A stretch of DNA of 52,297 nt from an uncultured Granulosicoccaceae bacterium. Its GTDB lineage: Bacteria; Pseudomonadota; Gammaproteobacteria; Granulosicoccales; Granulosicoccaceae. This document shows, one piece after another, positions 18,240 through 27,155 of this stretch. Under the pieces are notes generated by a model, which saw only the letters and a list, made by a program, of their open reading frames with translations, did not search any database and was not told where the DNA came from. Where the stretch lies: NCBI GenBank assembly GCA_937958675.1, contig CALGND010000074.1:1-52297 (forward strand). Direction: 5' to 3'. The position numbers and the translations under genes are program-made. The first letter of the stretch is position 1; every line of letters starts with the position of its first letter.

Positions 18240-18410
18240 AGTCATATTCCTTTCTTTGGTAGAGGTGCGACACAAATTGTCGATGAAGCTAGTGTCCTCT
18301 ATTAGCCTTTCAGACGTATTACTAGAAAAATACATATCTGTAAGGTTCGGAATATTCTTCACTAATCTAGGCTAATAGCTAAGCAATAAAGGCATCTGGC
18401 TGGGAAATGT

Positions 18411-19682
18411 TTAACCTTCCTGTGCTAGTTGTTCAAGATCATCGTCACCATTGCATTGTAGTCTAGGCGCAATGTCAGTATTGCTTAGAAGGGTTCGTTG
18501 GCCTTGAGCGAAAGCAATGCAGCCACTGGGTGTGACGATACGATCAGCGCTAGTGCCTTCAAAGTATTCCAACGATGGCGTTGCGCTGTCCGCGTCAATC
18601 GATAGATTGTCCCAATGCCAGGTAAAACCTCCGGTAGAGGGTGATAGGTTGCCGTTGTAGCCTGGGCCATTTCCGTCTTTTGTACCCGTGTAATTATGAA
18701 ACGCAATGACTACACGTACCGGACCCTGTGGAAACGCACCGGGCGCGTCGACCCAAGCGTAGCTGTTGTCAGTTAATTCAATGCCAAAAGATAAAGTCCC
18801 GTTTCCGTTATCACGAAAAACATGTGTAAAGCGTTCACGTATACCAGTGTTGGTTTCGTGTGTAGCTAAGCGAAAACAAAAGTCTGTGCTATTGCATTGA
18901 GCGTATCGTTGGTCCCCATTGGTTAGCGGTTGAGCATTGTAGTGATCAAAGGCAAACCCATCGGGTTCGTCTGGCGTTGCGATGCTTAGGCCAGTGCCTT
19001 CCTGCGAATTGGTGCCTGCACCCACTGCATTGATATCGTTGTAATCCCAGCCGTCGTTGCAAGGTAAATCCGGGATGCAAGGCATTGCGTTCACATATAC
19101 TTGGTCAGCAGGTATCACTTTTATCTCTATGAAGTTACGAGACCCTGCCGTGGTGGTATTTATATCAACCGACACTTCGCGAAGGCCTTCGAATACCTGA
19201 TCAGGTAACGCACCTGTAAATCCATATCCTGAAGAATCCATGGCGTAAGCCATTTGATGGCCTTTGGCTGGATCGCCTCCTGGCAAACACTGATAAACAT
19301 GTGCCGATGGCTTAGTTCGTGTTTGCGCGCGTGTTACGTCGGGAGAGCTGCAGTTGATACCATCGCTTGAGCTGTGATCTGAACGGCCGCTCTCGTGGTT
19401 AACGACAAATGGATCGCGGTAGGCGACGAACTGATCAATGCGATTGCCATCGGCGATGGTGGAAAAGTCATTAAAGTAGATACGTGCAGAGTCTGATTCT
19501 GTGATTGGTGTTACAGCTTCGGATTGTGCCGCCTCAATATCTGGGCTGCCTTGTGCCGATACGGCGTTGCTTAAAGCGTTAGTATCTTGTGTCTCTTCGG
19601 ATTCGGTGGGGCTTTGGGAGCTGCAGGCTGAGGCGATAAGAATCGCAGTGATAAATGTCAAAATAGAGCGGTATGTAACCAT
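18411..19682 (-). CDS. Putative lipoprotein of unknown function
   Basis: 423 residues with a lipoprotein signal ending in I-A-S-A-C (Cys20), then an acidic Ser/Thr/Glu-rich linker to about residue 65. The rest is a beta-rich, aromatic and Asn/Gly-rich domain with paired cysteines (M-P-C-I-P-D-L-P-C, Q-C-N-S-T-D-F-C). It ends with a W-H-W-D-N-L-S-I-D motif reminiscent of the concanavalin-like jelly-roll edge found in many secreted carbohydrate-associated proteins. No catalytic pair was identified. It is likely anchored to a membrane and faces outward or the periplasm. Family assignment is uncertain. Confidence 0.75.
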   Translation of the reverse strand: MVTYRSILTFITAILIASACSSQSPTESEETQDTNALSNAVSAQGSPDIEAAQSEAVTPITESDSARIYFNDFSTIADGNRIDQFVAYRDPFVVNHESGRSDHSSSDGINCSSPDVTRAQTRTKPSAHVYQCLPGGDPAKGHQMAYAMDSSGYGFTGALPDQVFEGLREVSVDINTTTAGSRNFIEIKVIPADQVYVNAMPCIPDLPCNDGWDYNDINAVGAGTNSQEGTGLSIATPDEPDGFAFDHYNAQPLTNGDQRYAQCNSTDFCFRLATHETNTGIRERFTHVFRDNGNGTLSFGIELTDNSYAWVDAPGAFPQGPVRVVIAFHNYTGTKDGNGPGYNGNLSPSTGGFTWHWDNLSIDADSATPSLEYFEGTSADRIVTPSGCIAFAQGQRTLLSNTDIAPRLQCNGDDDLEQLAQEG

Positions 19683-19857
19683 GACGTGGTGTCCTCTACA
19701 GGTAATGAGCTTTTGCGTAATTTATTAATCGGCAGTTAACATGATTCACTTTACTCATAATGTAGACAAGAGCTGGTCTCTACTGCCTTACCGAATGGTT
19801 AGAGCAGCGCTGTAGTGGGCTATCGATACGATAGCAGTAAGATTACCGATGGATTAC

Positions 19858-19885
19858 AAAAAGATCATTTGTGAATAAATGATCT
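19858..19885 (-). terminator. Intrinsic terminator of the Cys-less thioredoxin-fold gene
   Basis: Read leftward, a 9-bp stem AGATCATTT/AAATGATCT (19885-19877 and 19870-19862) with a 6-nt loop is followed directly by TTTTG. It lies about 50 bp after the stop at 19935, exactly where a terminator is expected for that leftward gene. Confidence 0.8.
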
Positions 19886-19934
19886 CGATACGTTGCTTGA
19901 TAAGTCTGCTCTATAACATTGTTGCAATTCTGAC

Positions 19935-20336
19935 TTATTCCACGGCTGTCAACATGGTATCGAGTTGAGTTCGCAATGTCTGCTCGTCTGCTGGAATGCC
20001 AGTGATTTGTAGTGGCTCGCCATTTTGTTTCAGAAACACCGCTTGGCCATCGAACAATTGATAACGATCAGCAAAAGAGCGACCTTGCGGAGTGCCTATC
20101 TCGGCCACGACAAACTCAAGGCGCGAGTCATAGTCTTTCCTCACCTTGCGAAGACGATTAAGCGCCTCCCCACCCGTGGGTGAGTAGTTCTCGTAAGCCA
20201 GTACTAAAGCTGGCTTACCCTGACCGATAATAGAGAGGTTGGTGCTAATGGGTTTTCCAGCACTCATGGTAAAAACATAACCCGCCACACCCACTGCTAC
20301 CACGGCGGTGATGATTATCGCAATCACTTTAAACAT
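19935..20336 (-). CDS. Membrane-anchored thioredoxin-fold protein lacking the CXXC motif
   Basis: 133 residues with an N-terminal membrane helix (about 4-24) and a periplasmic domain. The strand/helix pattern (P-A-L-V-L-A-Y-E-N-Y..., then F-V-V-A-E-I, Y-Q-L-F-D-G-Q-A-V-F-L, G-E-P-L-Q-I-T-G) follows a thioredoxin fold. At the active-site position the sequence reads E-N-Y-S-P-T-G-G, and there is no cysteine at all. It therefore cannot be a disulfide oxidoreductase and may be a structural or binding relative. It is monocistronic, with its own terminator. The fold call is by pattern only. Confidence 0.65.
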   Translation of the reverse strand: MFKVIAIIITAVVAVGVAGYVFTMSAGKPISTNLSIIGQGKPALVLAYENYSPTGGEALNRLRKVRKDYDSRLEFVVAEIGTPQGRSFADRYQLFDGQAVFLKQNGEPLQITGIPADEQTLRTQLDTMLTAVE

Positions 20337-20534
20337 CGTTGAGCGTTTACCTATAGATCGTTGGAGTTAAGAGCAGTAATGGTAGCATTAAGTTCCAACG
20401 ATGCTTAATCGAGTGTACGCACCGGCACACAGCGCGGTCAGTGACTTGAAATAGCACGACAAGCTATATCGTAGTTTGTTCAGCAAGAGTGAGGGCCCTT
20501 AGCTGGTAAGCCTTCGTTGGTTTGATCGTTAGGC

Positions 20535-21476
20535 TCAGTGGCCTGTAATTCGGTGATGTGCCAGCACAATTATGTAGCCCAAAGCCAGCCCGAACACACC
20601 CGCAAGCAGGGCATAGACTATCCACTCAATTGCAGCGCTGGCAGCGGGTAACAAGTTGCCAGCTGCGTGAGCTATCCCGTGAAACAGATGAGTTAACCAA
20701 CCCAACCCGAACACTTCCATGCCGTGCAAAATTATTCCACCGCCAACCCACAGCATTGCTGCCGTGCCTATGATAGACAACCCAGCAAGTAACAGCGGCA
20801 TCGCGCGCACTAGAGCATTACCGATACTACTTATAATTCCTTTGGCACTTTTTGCCAGATGCAGCCCGAAATCATCCATCTTTACTATCAAAGCAACAGC
20901 ACCATACACGGCAACAGTGATGGCGACACCCACCACCAATAGCACCAGTGCCTGCGTAAAGATGTTGCTTTCGCTAATTTCACCCAGCGCTATAGCCATT
21001 ATTTCTGCCGATAGAATCAGATCCGTGCGAACGGCCCCGGCTACCTTTTCGTCTTCCAGTTCCTTTGGGTCTTCGTACGGTGGTTGATCGATGTTAGCGC
21101 TGGCTTGAGGGTCTTTTTTATCGCTTAATTTTTCCATTAGTTTTTCAGCGCCTTCAAAACATAAATAGGCGCCGCCGATCATAAGCACCGGTGTAATTAG
21201 AAAGGGTAGAAACGCACTAAGTAATAAAGCCAGGGGCAGTAGTATGACGATCTTATTAAACAATGATCCCTTGGCGATTCGCCAAATTATCGGAAGCTCG
21301 CGTGCCGGCTCAAGCCCGGTGACGTAGGCGGGTGTTACCGCGGCATCGTCGATCACCACACCAGCCGACTTAGAGCCGGCCCGCATAGCAGCCGCGCCAA
21401 TATCGTCCAGAGAGGCGGTAGCCAGTTTGGCTATTGCTGCTACATCATCAAGCAATGCTAAAATTCCGCTTGCCAT
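20535..21476 (-). CDS. DUF808 family inner-membrane protein (YedI-like)
   Basis: 313 residues matching the DUF808/YedI family. It has the N-terminal motif M-A-S-G-I-L-A-L-L-D-D-V-A-A-I-A, then D-D-I-G-A-A, D-D-A-A-V-T-P and several transmembrane helices (about 80-120, 155-200, 225-260, 285-310) separated by an acidic loop (about 120-150). The family is widespread in proteobacteria and its function is unknown. It stands alone, upstream of the Cys-less thioredoxin-fold gene on the same strand with about 200 bp between them. Confidence 0.88.
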   Translation of the reverse strand: MASGILALLDDVAAIAKLATASLDDIGAAAMRAGSKSAGVVIDDAAVTPAYVTGLEPARELPIIWRIAKGSLFNKIVILLPLALLLSAFLPFLITPVLMIGGAYLCFEGAEKLMEKLSDKKDPQASANIDQPPYEDPKELEDEKVAGAVRTDLILSAEIMAIALGEISESNIFTQALVLLVVGVAITVAVYGAVALIVKMDDFGLHLAKSAKGIISSIGNALVRAMPLLLAGLSIIGTAAMLWVGGGIILHGMEVFGLGWLTHLFHGIAHAAGNLLPAASAAIEWIVYALLAGVFGLALGYIIVLAHHRITGH

Positions 21477-21500
21477 ATCTATTGATCCGCCTTTAATCAG

Positions 21501-21797
21501 TTGTTTGTATCAGAACAGTGTCGTAAAATACCGGCGCCTACGGTTAGTGAACAGAATACTACTGAAGCGCTAGAAAATCACAAAAAGTTGCGCATGGCGT
21601 GTCATGACAACTCTATCCTAAATGTTAAAAAACCGGCGTACAACCTCTACCAACAAGCTAATACCGAATCTGAAATGGAATTTTTTGCGCGGATGCTTGT
21701 TGGGGTCCGCGGCGACCGAGTAACCGGAATTGACAATCCTTTCTCGGACTTACAATTAGTATCTCTTATCTATCTGTATAAGCAGGGTAACCCCTAG
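21501..21797 (+). CDS. Possible small protein of unknown function
   Basis: An open frame of 98 residues from a TTG, or 67 from the ATG at 21594. The C-terminal half looks protein-like, with an amphipathic helix around E-M-E-F-F-A-R-M-L-V-G. No family is recognised and no ribosome site is visible. It fills an otherwise empty 600-bp stretch. It may be a gene remnant or chance. Confidence 0.3.
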   Translation: MFVSEQCRKIPAPTVSEQNTTEALENHKKLRMACHDNSILNVKKPAYNLYQQANTESEMEFFARMLVGVRGDRVTGIDNPFSDLQLVSLIYLYKQGNP

Positions 21798-22082
21798 CGA
21801 TATACACTGTTGTTGGTATGCGGCAACACTTAACATTGCTTGATAACAAAGCCTTGGCTTCCTATATAAGCGATGCAAGTTTTGTGATAAACCCAATATT
21901 GAAATGAACGAAATGAGTGGAGCTAACAATACAGGCGTAGCGAGCTACTAGTGCTTCGCAATGAGCTGGCCGCAATGATGCATGGGAACGATATTTTTCT
22001 GGATGGTAGAAGCGAAGCCGGAACTGGCGCTAAAATGGATTTATTTTCGAGTTTCGTGGTCTGAATCGAATAACTGTTTCAT

Positions 22083-22406
22083 TTGGAAATCACTGTCATT
22101 TTTAACTCACTAATTAGACGTTTCTTATTCGCTAGCGTGCTTTGGTTCTTGTTTTGGCCAATTTTGTATTTTTTCAAAATTGGTGAGATCACAGGTGCGA
22201 AAGCCTGGTTTTGGATTGTAGGGGAGCTGAATTACCCTGTTGTTGCGATCGCCTATATATTGATTGATCGTTTATGTAGTCGTTTAGGCATGAAGCCCAC
22301 TATTACGTTCGTGGTTTCAATTGCGGTGATTGCTGCTTGTATGCCGTATTACTATCAACATTATGGTTTTCCTTTAGGCGTCACTATCGAAGCAAGGTAT
22401 CTGTAG
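22083..22406 (+). CDS. Small putative membrane protein
   Basis: About 107 residues from a TTG (22083), soon after an in-frame stop, with no convincing Shine-Dalgarno sequence. It has three hydrophobic segments: F-L-F-A-S-V-L-W-F-L-F-W (about 13-32), I-V-G-E-L-N-Y-P-V-V-A (about 45-62) and I-T-F-V-V-S-I-A-V-I-A (about 73-88). This is consistent with a three-helix inner-membrane protein. It ends 37 bp before the GFA-family gene and could share its transcript. Family unknown. Confidence 0.55.
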   Translation: MEITVIFNSLIRRFLFASVLWFLFWPILYFFKIGEITGAKAWFWIVGELNYPVVAIAYILIDRLCSRLGMKPTITFVVSIAVIAACMPYYYQHYGFPLGVTIEARYL

Positions 22407-22443
22407 TATTTGACATGTTTATACATTTTAAAGGAGTAGTACA

Positions 22444-22854
22444 TTGAAACAGCAGGGCGGTTGCCAGTGTGGGGCAATACGATTTTCCACATCAACTACT
22501 CCCGTTAGAGCGATGGCGTGTCATTGCACTGCTTGCAAGCTTCGTACTGGCGGCCCATATGGAATAGGGGTGTATTTCAATGACGCTGAAGTACAGCTAG
22601 AGCAAGGAGATGTTCTACGATATCGCTTTGAATCCGATACAACGGGCCGATGGATTGAGAATGAGTTTTGTTCAAGCTGCGGCTCAACCGTTTTTTGGAC
22701 CTTAGAAATGAGGCCCGGATTACGAGCGGTAGCAGGTGGTTCATATGATGACCCGGACTGGTATAAGGTTGAAGCCCACATATGGACACGCTCAGCTAGA
22801 TCGGATATGCGTTTTCCAGAAGGAATGACGCAGTGCGAGGAGGCACTGAGCTAG
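22444..22854 (+). CDS. GFA (Mss4-like) zinc-binding family protein, copy A
   Basis: 136 residues of the glutathione-dependent formaldehyde-activating/CENP-V family. Its cysteine pattern is G-G-C-Q-C-G (6-11), C-H-C-x-x-C (about 27-32) and F-C-S-S-C-G (about 76-81), which binds one or two structural zinc ions. The start is TTG with a strong AAAGGAG 7 nt upstream, so the non-ATG start is well supported. The family name reflects Gfa of Paracoccus, but most members have no proven activity. It precedes an FAD amine-oxidase-like gene; a second GFA gene lies 2.5 kb away. Confidence 0.88.
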   Translation: MKQQGGCQCGAIRFSTSTTPVRAMACHCTACKLRTGGPYGIGVYFNDAEVQLEQGDVLRYRFESDTTGRWIENEFCSSCGSTVFWTLEMRPGLRAVAGGSYDDPDWYKVEAHIWTRSARSDMRFPEGMTQCEEALS

Positions 22855-22916
22855 TGTAGACTACGACCTCGGCAGGGCAGCCTACTTATCTACCACTTCG
22901 GCTACTAGAAACCCAA

Positions 22917-24326
22917 ATGCTAAATGATAGAGAACTAGCCGAGATTGCTCTGGACTCCACCCGGTTTACCACCTTTTGGCTTGACAGCCTTAGTCGAGTG
23001 GATGGTCTATCGCCCCTTAATCATGATACCCAATGTGATCTGTTGATCGTGGGTGGCGGATTCTGTGGACTATGGGGAGCCATTCAAGCAAAAGAAAAAG
23101 ACGCCAATCGAGATGTTGTACTAATTGAAGCCCAGTCTATTGCCAATGGTGCAAGTGGTCGGCCAGCTGCCATTATGTCCACCTCCGTAATGCACGGTAT
23201 TGATAACACCGAACGCATGTTCCCTGGGGAGGTGTTTGAGCTGGAAAAACTAGGACAGGAAAATATAAAGGGTTTTCAGGAAACTCTTCAACGCTACAAC
23301 ATTGATTGTGATGTTGAGTGGAGCGGCGAAATGAAAGTCTCGGTCGGCGATCAAGGTTTGAGTGCCATCGAAGAGGACCATGAACTGTATTGCAAATACG
23401 GCCATGATGCCGTGAAGCTAGATAAGAGCCAGGTGCAGGAAGAGATACATTCACCAGTTTTCCACGCGGGGGTTTGGTCAAAAAAGCAAAGCGGTACGAT
23501 CCACCCCGGTAAGTTAGTACGTGGACTAAGGCAGGTAGCCATCGATTTAGGAGTAAGGGTTCACGAATTTACCCCACATCTAAGCAATCAACAACAACAC
23601 GATCACATTGAAGTGACTACACCTCGAGCGGTGATAAAAGCGAACAAGGTTCTCCTCGCCACAAACGCTTGGGGCGCTGGTCATAAAAGAATAAAAACCA
23701 AAGTGTCTGCAATACGGGATCGCATCGTTGTTACACAGCCGCTTACACCTGCGCAAATGGACGCAATTGGTTGGAAGAACAGACAAGGGATATACGATAC
23801 GCGCACACAGCTTAACTATATGCGCTTAACAAAAGACAATCGAATATTGTTTGGTGGGCGTCTCGGCTATTTTTTTGGAAACAACACCGATCCCGCTTAC
23901 GATAAAACGTCAGCACCCTACATCCGGCTTGTTCAATCGTTTTATTCTACATTTCCTCAATTAAAATACGATATTCGGTTTTCGCATGCCTGGAGTGGGC
24001 CGATTGGTCTAAGCACGCGGATGGCTGTGCACTATCAGCGTTATCACGACGGCAATATGGTGTTTGCTGGTGGGTATTCTGGTTTTGGTGTAACCGCAAC
24101 AAGGTTCGGTGCCAGAGTGGGCCTTGCAATACTGGATGGTGACGATATTCCTGAAACCAAACTAACGTTTGCAACGTCAGAGCCTAACTATATTCCTCCT
24201 GAGCCTTTTCGTTGGCTGGGTGCGAAAATCACTATGTACGCGCTGGATAGCGCTGATGAGAAAGGCGGTTGGCGTAAGCTGTGGGTTAAGATAGTTCAGA
24301 AAATGGGTTTTCCCATTACCTTGTAA
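22917..24326 (+). CDS. FAD-dependent amine/amino-acid oxidoreductase (DAO family)
   Basis: A 469-residue DAO-fold flavoenzyme. The dinucleotide motif D-L-L-I-V-G-G-G-F-C-G-L-W-G is near residue 42-55, G-A-S-G-R follows the second strand, and the C-terminal G-Y-S-G-F-G-V-T motif near 385 closes the FAD site. The general layout, including F-W-L-D-S-L ahead of the FAD motif, resembles gamma-glutamylputrescine oxidoreductase (PuuB) and sarcosine-oxidase-like enzymes that oxidise secondary or primary amines to imine plus peroxide. Substrate is not determined. Neighbours (GFA proteins, aminotransferase, glutaredoxin) fit amine catabolism and thiol protection. Confidence 0.88.
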   Translation: MLNDRELAEIALDSTRFTTFWLDSLSRVDGLSPLNHDTQCDLLIVGGGFCGLWGAIQAKEKDANRDVVLIEAQSIANGASGRPAAIMSTSVMHGIDNTERMFPGEVFELEKLGQENIKGFQETLQRYNIDCDVEWSGEMKVSVGDQGLSAIEEDHELYCKYGHDAVKLDKSQVQEEIHSPVFHAGVWSKKQSGTIHPGKLVRGLRQVAIDLGVRVHEFTPHLSNQQQHDHIEVTTPRAVIKANKVLLATNAWGAGHKRIKTKVSAIRDRIVVTQPLTPAQMDAIGWKNRQGIYDTRTQLNYMRLTKDNRILFGGRLGYFFGNNTDPAYDKTSAPYIRLVQSFYSTFPQLKYDIRFSHAWSGPIGLSTRMAVHYQRYHDGNMVFAGGYSGFGVTATRFGARVGLAILDGDDIPETKLTFATSEPNYIPPEPFRWLGAKITMYALDSADEKGGWRKLWVKIVQKMGFPITL

Positions 24327-24388
24327 ATCGACATCTCGTCAATCAACGGGGAACTATCGTACATTAAATAAATTTGGTGGCTGTATTA

Positions 24389-25009
24389 TCACTTAGATCT
24401 GTCAGAAGGTGATGTGGAGCACTGTCCTCGATCAGGGTTGGGTTCAACCGGTGCGTCTACAATAGCGGCCAACTTATCCGCTCCACCAACATATTCCCCA
24501 TCTACCCAAATCTGTGGGACGGTGACCGGAGTTTTTGGGCCAACAATCGGCTTTACGCGCGCAAGCATTTCATATAAATCAAGTGGATTAGCGATCACGT
24601 CTCGATATTCATAATCAATGCCGGCCTCGTCAAGGCGAGCTTTAGCATGCACGCAGTGAGGGCAGGATACCTTTCCAAACACGTGATTGCCCGCGATCGA
24701 AGTACGCTTTGCGTGTTGTTCCACTACCGCTTGCGTTAATACACCACGATTTAAAGCACCGCCTTGTCCTACGACTTTGCCCTCTACTAGAACAATAGGT
24801 GCATGCCAACCCCCTTTGAGCAAGGGTCGATACCATTCAGAAAGCCAGTCTCTTGTTTCCAGTTCAACGGGAATATCCTTCAATTCATTTTGCATGGTGT
24901 CCTCGATGATGTCTGCCGTTAGAGCACACTCACCGCAGGGGATGGATACTTTAAACGGGCCCCATGCGCCTGCCCACCTGTAAACCAAAATTTTTATCGA
25001 ATCGCTCAT
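24389..25009 (-). CDS. Two-domain glutaredoxin-like protein
   Basis: About 206 residues from the ATG at 25009; the frame extends 20 residues upstream, but without the family N-terminus. The N-terminal domain (1-~100) is thioredoxin-like, with R-W-A-G-A-W-G-P-F and I-P-C-G-E-C (a CGEC pair near 25-28). The C-terminal domain (about 110-190) is a classic glutaredoxin with C-P-H-C, the T-V-P-Q-I-W-V-D cis-proline loop and the G-G-A-D-K-L glutathione-binding turn. It probably reduces or reversibly glutathionylates protein or small-molecule thiols in the cytoplasm. It converges on the FAD oxidoreductase. The fusion of two redox domains with different CXXC motifs is the notable point. Confidence 0.85.
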   Translation of the reverse strand: MSDSIKILVYRWAGAWGPFKVSIPCGECALTADIIEDTMQNELKDIPVELETRDWLSEWYRPLLKGGWHAPIVLVEGKVVGQGGALNRGVLTQAVVEQHAKRTSIAGNHVFGKVSCPHCVHAKARLDEAGIDYEYRDVIANPLDLYEMLARVKPIVGPKTPVTVPQIWVDGEYVGGADKLAAIVDAPVEPNPDRGQCSTSPSDRSK

Positions 25010-25339
25010 GTTTTGTTCCGCATGTAGTGTTAATAGTGTTGGACAGAGCCTGTTACACATTGCATTCAAAGCTGATAAACGTATTAGCCTGTTACATCCA
25101 GCCTTAGCTTGAACTCAATAGTGGCGTTTCACACACAAGGGTGAGTGAAGGGCGGCGCGAGAGAGTCGCTGCTCCAAATTAAGGCTAATATCAGACTCAT
25201 TAGGAAGTAAATAGTTCAATCACTTAGTGGACAAGCAACAATGGTATTTATGCCCGGAGCCCTAGTGCTTTGATTCAGGTGCTATGTTGCAGTTAGGTGC
25301 CATAGATAAATAACTGACACACGAACAGGAAGCAATACT
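25010..25339. other. Divergent spacer between glutaredoxin-like and GFA genes
   Basis: A 330-bp stretch without a gene. It should contain promoters for both divergent genes. AGGAAGC before the GFA start at 25340 is its ribosome site. No operator, hairpin or riboswitch-like structure stands out. Confidence 0.4.
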
Positions 25340-25825
25340 ATGACCGATAAAAATGTATATGAAGGTGGCTGCTCGTGTCGCAAAGTTCGATATAGGCTGA
25401 ACACCGATCCATTGATAGTGCATGCTTGTCATTGTCGACAATGTCAGCGGGTCACTGGCAGTGCTTTTGTTATGAACGCGCTGATCGAAAAAACTGAAGT
25501 AGAGCTTGTCAGTGGCGAGGTGGCGAATTATCATTTTGCTGATACCATTCACACCGCATTTTTCTGCCCAGAGTGTGCGACCTATGTATGGAGCGAATAC
25601 AAAAGTGGCCGTTTCGACGACTGTTGGTTTATACGCGTAGGCACTCTTGATGAACCGGATCGTGTACCACCCGGCGTCCATATTTTTATGGAAAGTAAGC
25701 AGCCTTGGGTAATAATTCCTGAGGGTGTTCCTAAGTTTGAACGCTTTTACCGAATCAGCGATGTTTGGAAGCAACCAAGTATTGATCGTATGGGGCCTAA
25801 CTGGAGCCCGCCGATTAGAACATGA
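25340..25825 (+). CDS. GFA (Mss4-like) zinc-binding family protein, copy B
   Basis: 161 residues with the GFA cysteine set G-G-C-S-C-R (10-15), C-H-C-R-Q-C (about 31-36) and F-C-P-E-C-A (about 78-83). The C-terminal extension is longer than in copy A (H-I-F-M-E-S-K-Q-P-W, then a tail), as in the CENP-V/GFA subgroup. AGGAAGC sits 7 nt before the ATG. Function beyond zinc binding is unproven for most relatives. The two copies share only the family core, so this is not a recent duplication. Confidence 0.9.
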   Translation: MTDKNVYEGGCSCRKVRYRLNTDPLIVHACHCRQCQRVTGSAFVMNALIEKTEVELVSGEVANYHFADTIHTAFFCPECATYVWSEYKSGRFDDCWFIRVGTLDEPDRVPPGVHIFMESKQPWVIIPEGVPKFERFYRISDVWKQPSIDRMGPNWSPPIRT

Positions 25826-25961
25826 AGTGCGTAATTTGGGTTTGCCTAATCCTTCAACTAAGTGTGCACGAAGCTATGACAAATAAAACGATTGCCTAGC
25901 TGAGATTTTTAAATCTCTTATTCTTCAACTTGCTAAAATACAAGCAACACCTAAATCTTTC

Positions 25962-27128
25962 ATGGCCGCTCAATTGTTTAATCCAAACATAGAAAAATTG
26001 AATGCCCCACCGATACCACGCATTCAACAGGCGGCGAAAACGTATAGCGGGGAGTACGGGGAAGTTATCGATTTATCACAAGCCGTTCCGGGTTACTCGC
26101 CACCAGATATTCTGTTGGCTGCTCTTGGTCAATTTGCGCGGGATCCATCTTGCTTAGGTTATGGGGATATAGAAGGAGAGCTAGCACTACGCTCAGCTTA
26201 TGCAAAAGATACTGAGCAAACGCATGCGGCTGTCATATCACCTGAGCAGGTGATGATAACCTCTGGTTGTAACCAAGCTTTTGTTACTGCAGCCCTAACG
26301 GTTGCGGAGCCTGGGCAGTCGGTACTGTTGATCAACCCTTGGTATTTTAACCACGAATCAACCTTATCGATGTTTGGTATTCGCACCGAGTCTTTTTCCG
26401 TGGATGCCAGCACGGGCTATTTACCAGATACAGTTGAACTGGCAAAGGCGTTAACGAAAGATGTTCGAGCAATAGCCATCGTCTCACCCAATAATCCAAC
26501 GGGTGCGGTCTACCCGGCAACGTTGATTCGATCCCTGTATGAGCTTTGTGTATCAAGAGGTATTTGGTTGATACTCGATGAGACCTATCAGGATTTTTTA
26601 CCTGAAGCACATGGCCGGGCTCATGATTTATTTAACGAAGTGTTTGATGATCATCTAATCGTAGTGTCAAGTTTTTCAAAATCCTATTGCATGCCTGGTC
26701 ACCGCTTAGGTGCTGTTCTCGCGGGTACTACTACCATCAAGCAGATGGCTAAAGTCATGGATAATCTTCAGATCTGTGCACCTCGAGCACCACAAGTTGC
26801 GTTGGCAAACTGTATGAGTGGATTAACACACTGGCGCGCCACTAATAGGCTGGACATCAATCAGCGCGCGGCTGCGCTTTTATCTGCAGTGTCGTTGCTA
26901 CCTGAGTGGAAGATCGAAGCTATCGGAGCCTATTTCGCATATGTGCAGCATCCTTGGCCAGATCAATCGTCGTTGAGCGTGGCCGAACGCCTTGCTAGCG
27001 AGCTTGGCATAGTGGCACTACCTGGTGAGTTTTTTGGGCCTGAGCAAAGCCGTTTTTTGCGTATAGCATTTGCTAATGTTGCGTCTGATGTTATAGCGAC
27101 TTTGCCCGAGCGCTTGTCTTACGGATAG
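25962..27128 (+). CDS. Class I/II pyridoxal-phosphate aminotransferase
   Basis: A 388-residue fold-type I aminotransferase. S-P-N-N-P-T-G (about 175-181) has the PLP-contacting Asn, D-E-T-Y (206-209) has the Asp for the pyridine nitrogen, S-S-F-S-K-S-Y has the Schiff-base lysine (K240), and H-R-L-G has the phosphate-binding arginine (R248). F-L-R-I-A-F near 365 holds the carboxylate-binding arginine. It is similar to aspartate/aromatic or methionine-type aminotransferases, with substrate unknown. It is probably monocistronic, with the gene converging from 27156 just 27 bp away. Confidence 0.9.
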   Translation: MAAQLFNPNIEKLNAPPIPRIQQAAKTYSGEYGEVIDLSQAVPGYSPPDILLAALGQFARDPSCLGYGDIEGELALRSAYAKDTEQTHAAVISPEQVMITSGCNQAFVTAALTVAEPGQSVLLINPWYFNHESTLSMFGIRTESFSVDASTGYLPDTVELAKALTKDVRAIAIVSPNNPTGAVYPATLIRSLYELCVSRGIWLILDETYQDFLPEAHGRAHDLFNEVFDDHLIVVSSFSKSYCMPGHRLGAVLAGTTTIKQMAKVMDNLQICAPRAPQVALANCMSGLTHWRATNRLDINQRAAALLSAVSLLPEWKIEAIGAYFAYVQHPWPDQSSLSVAERLASELGIVALPGEFFGPEQSRFLRIAFANVASDVIATLPERLSYG

Positions 27129-27155
27129 CTCGAATAACGACTATCAGAGCTCTTG

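Noticed and set aside
25262..25774. Long minus-strand open frame over the second GFA gene
   Set aside because: It is an antisense shadow of a well-supported family gene with conserved cysteine motifs and a ribosome site.
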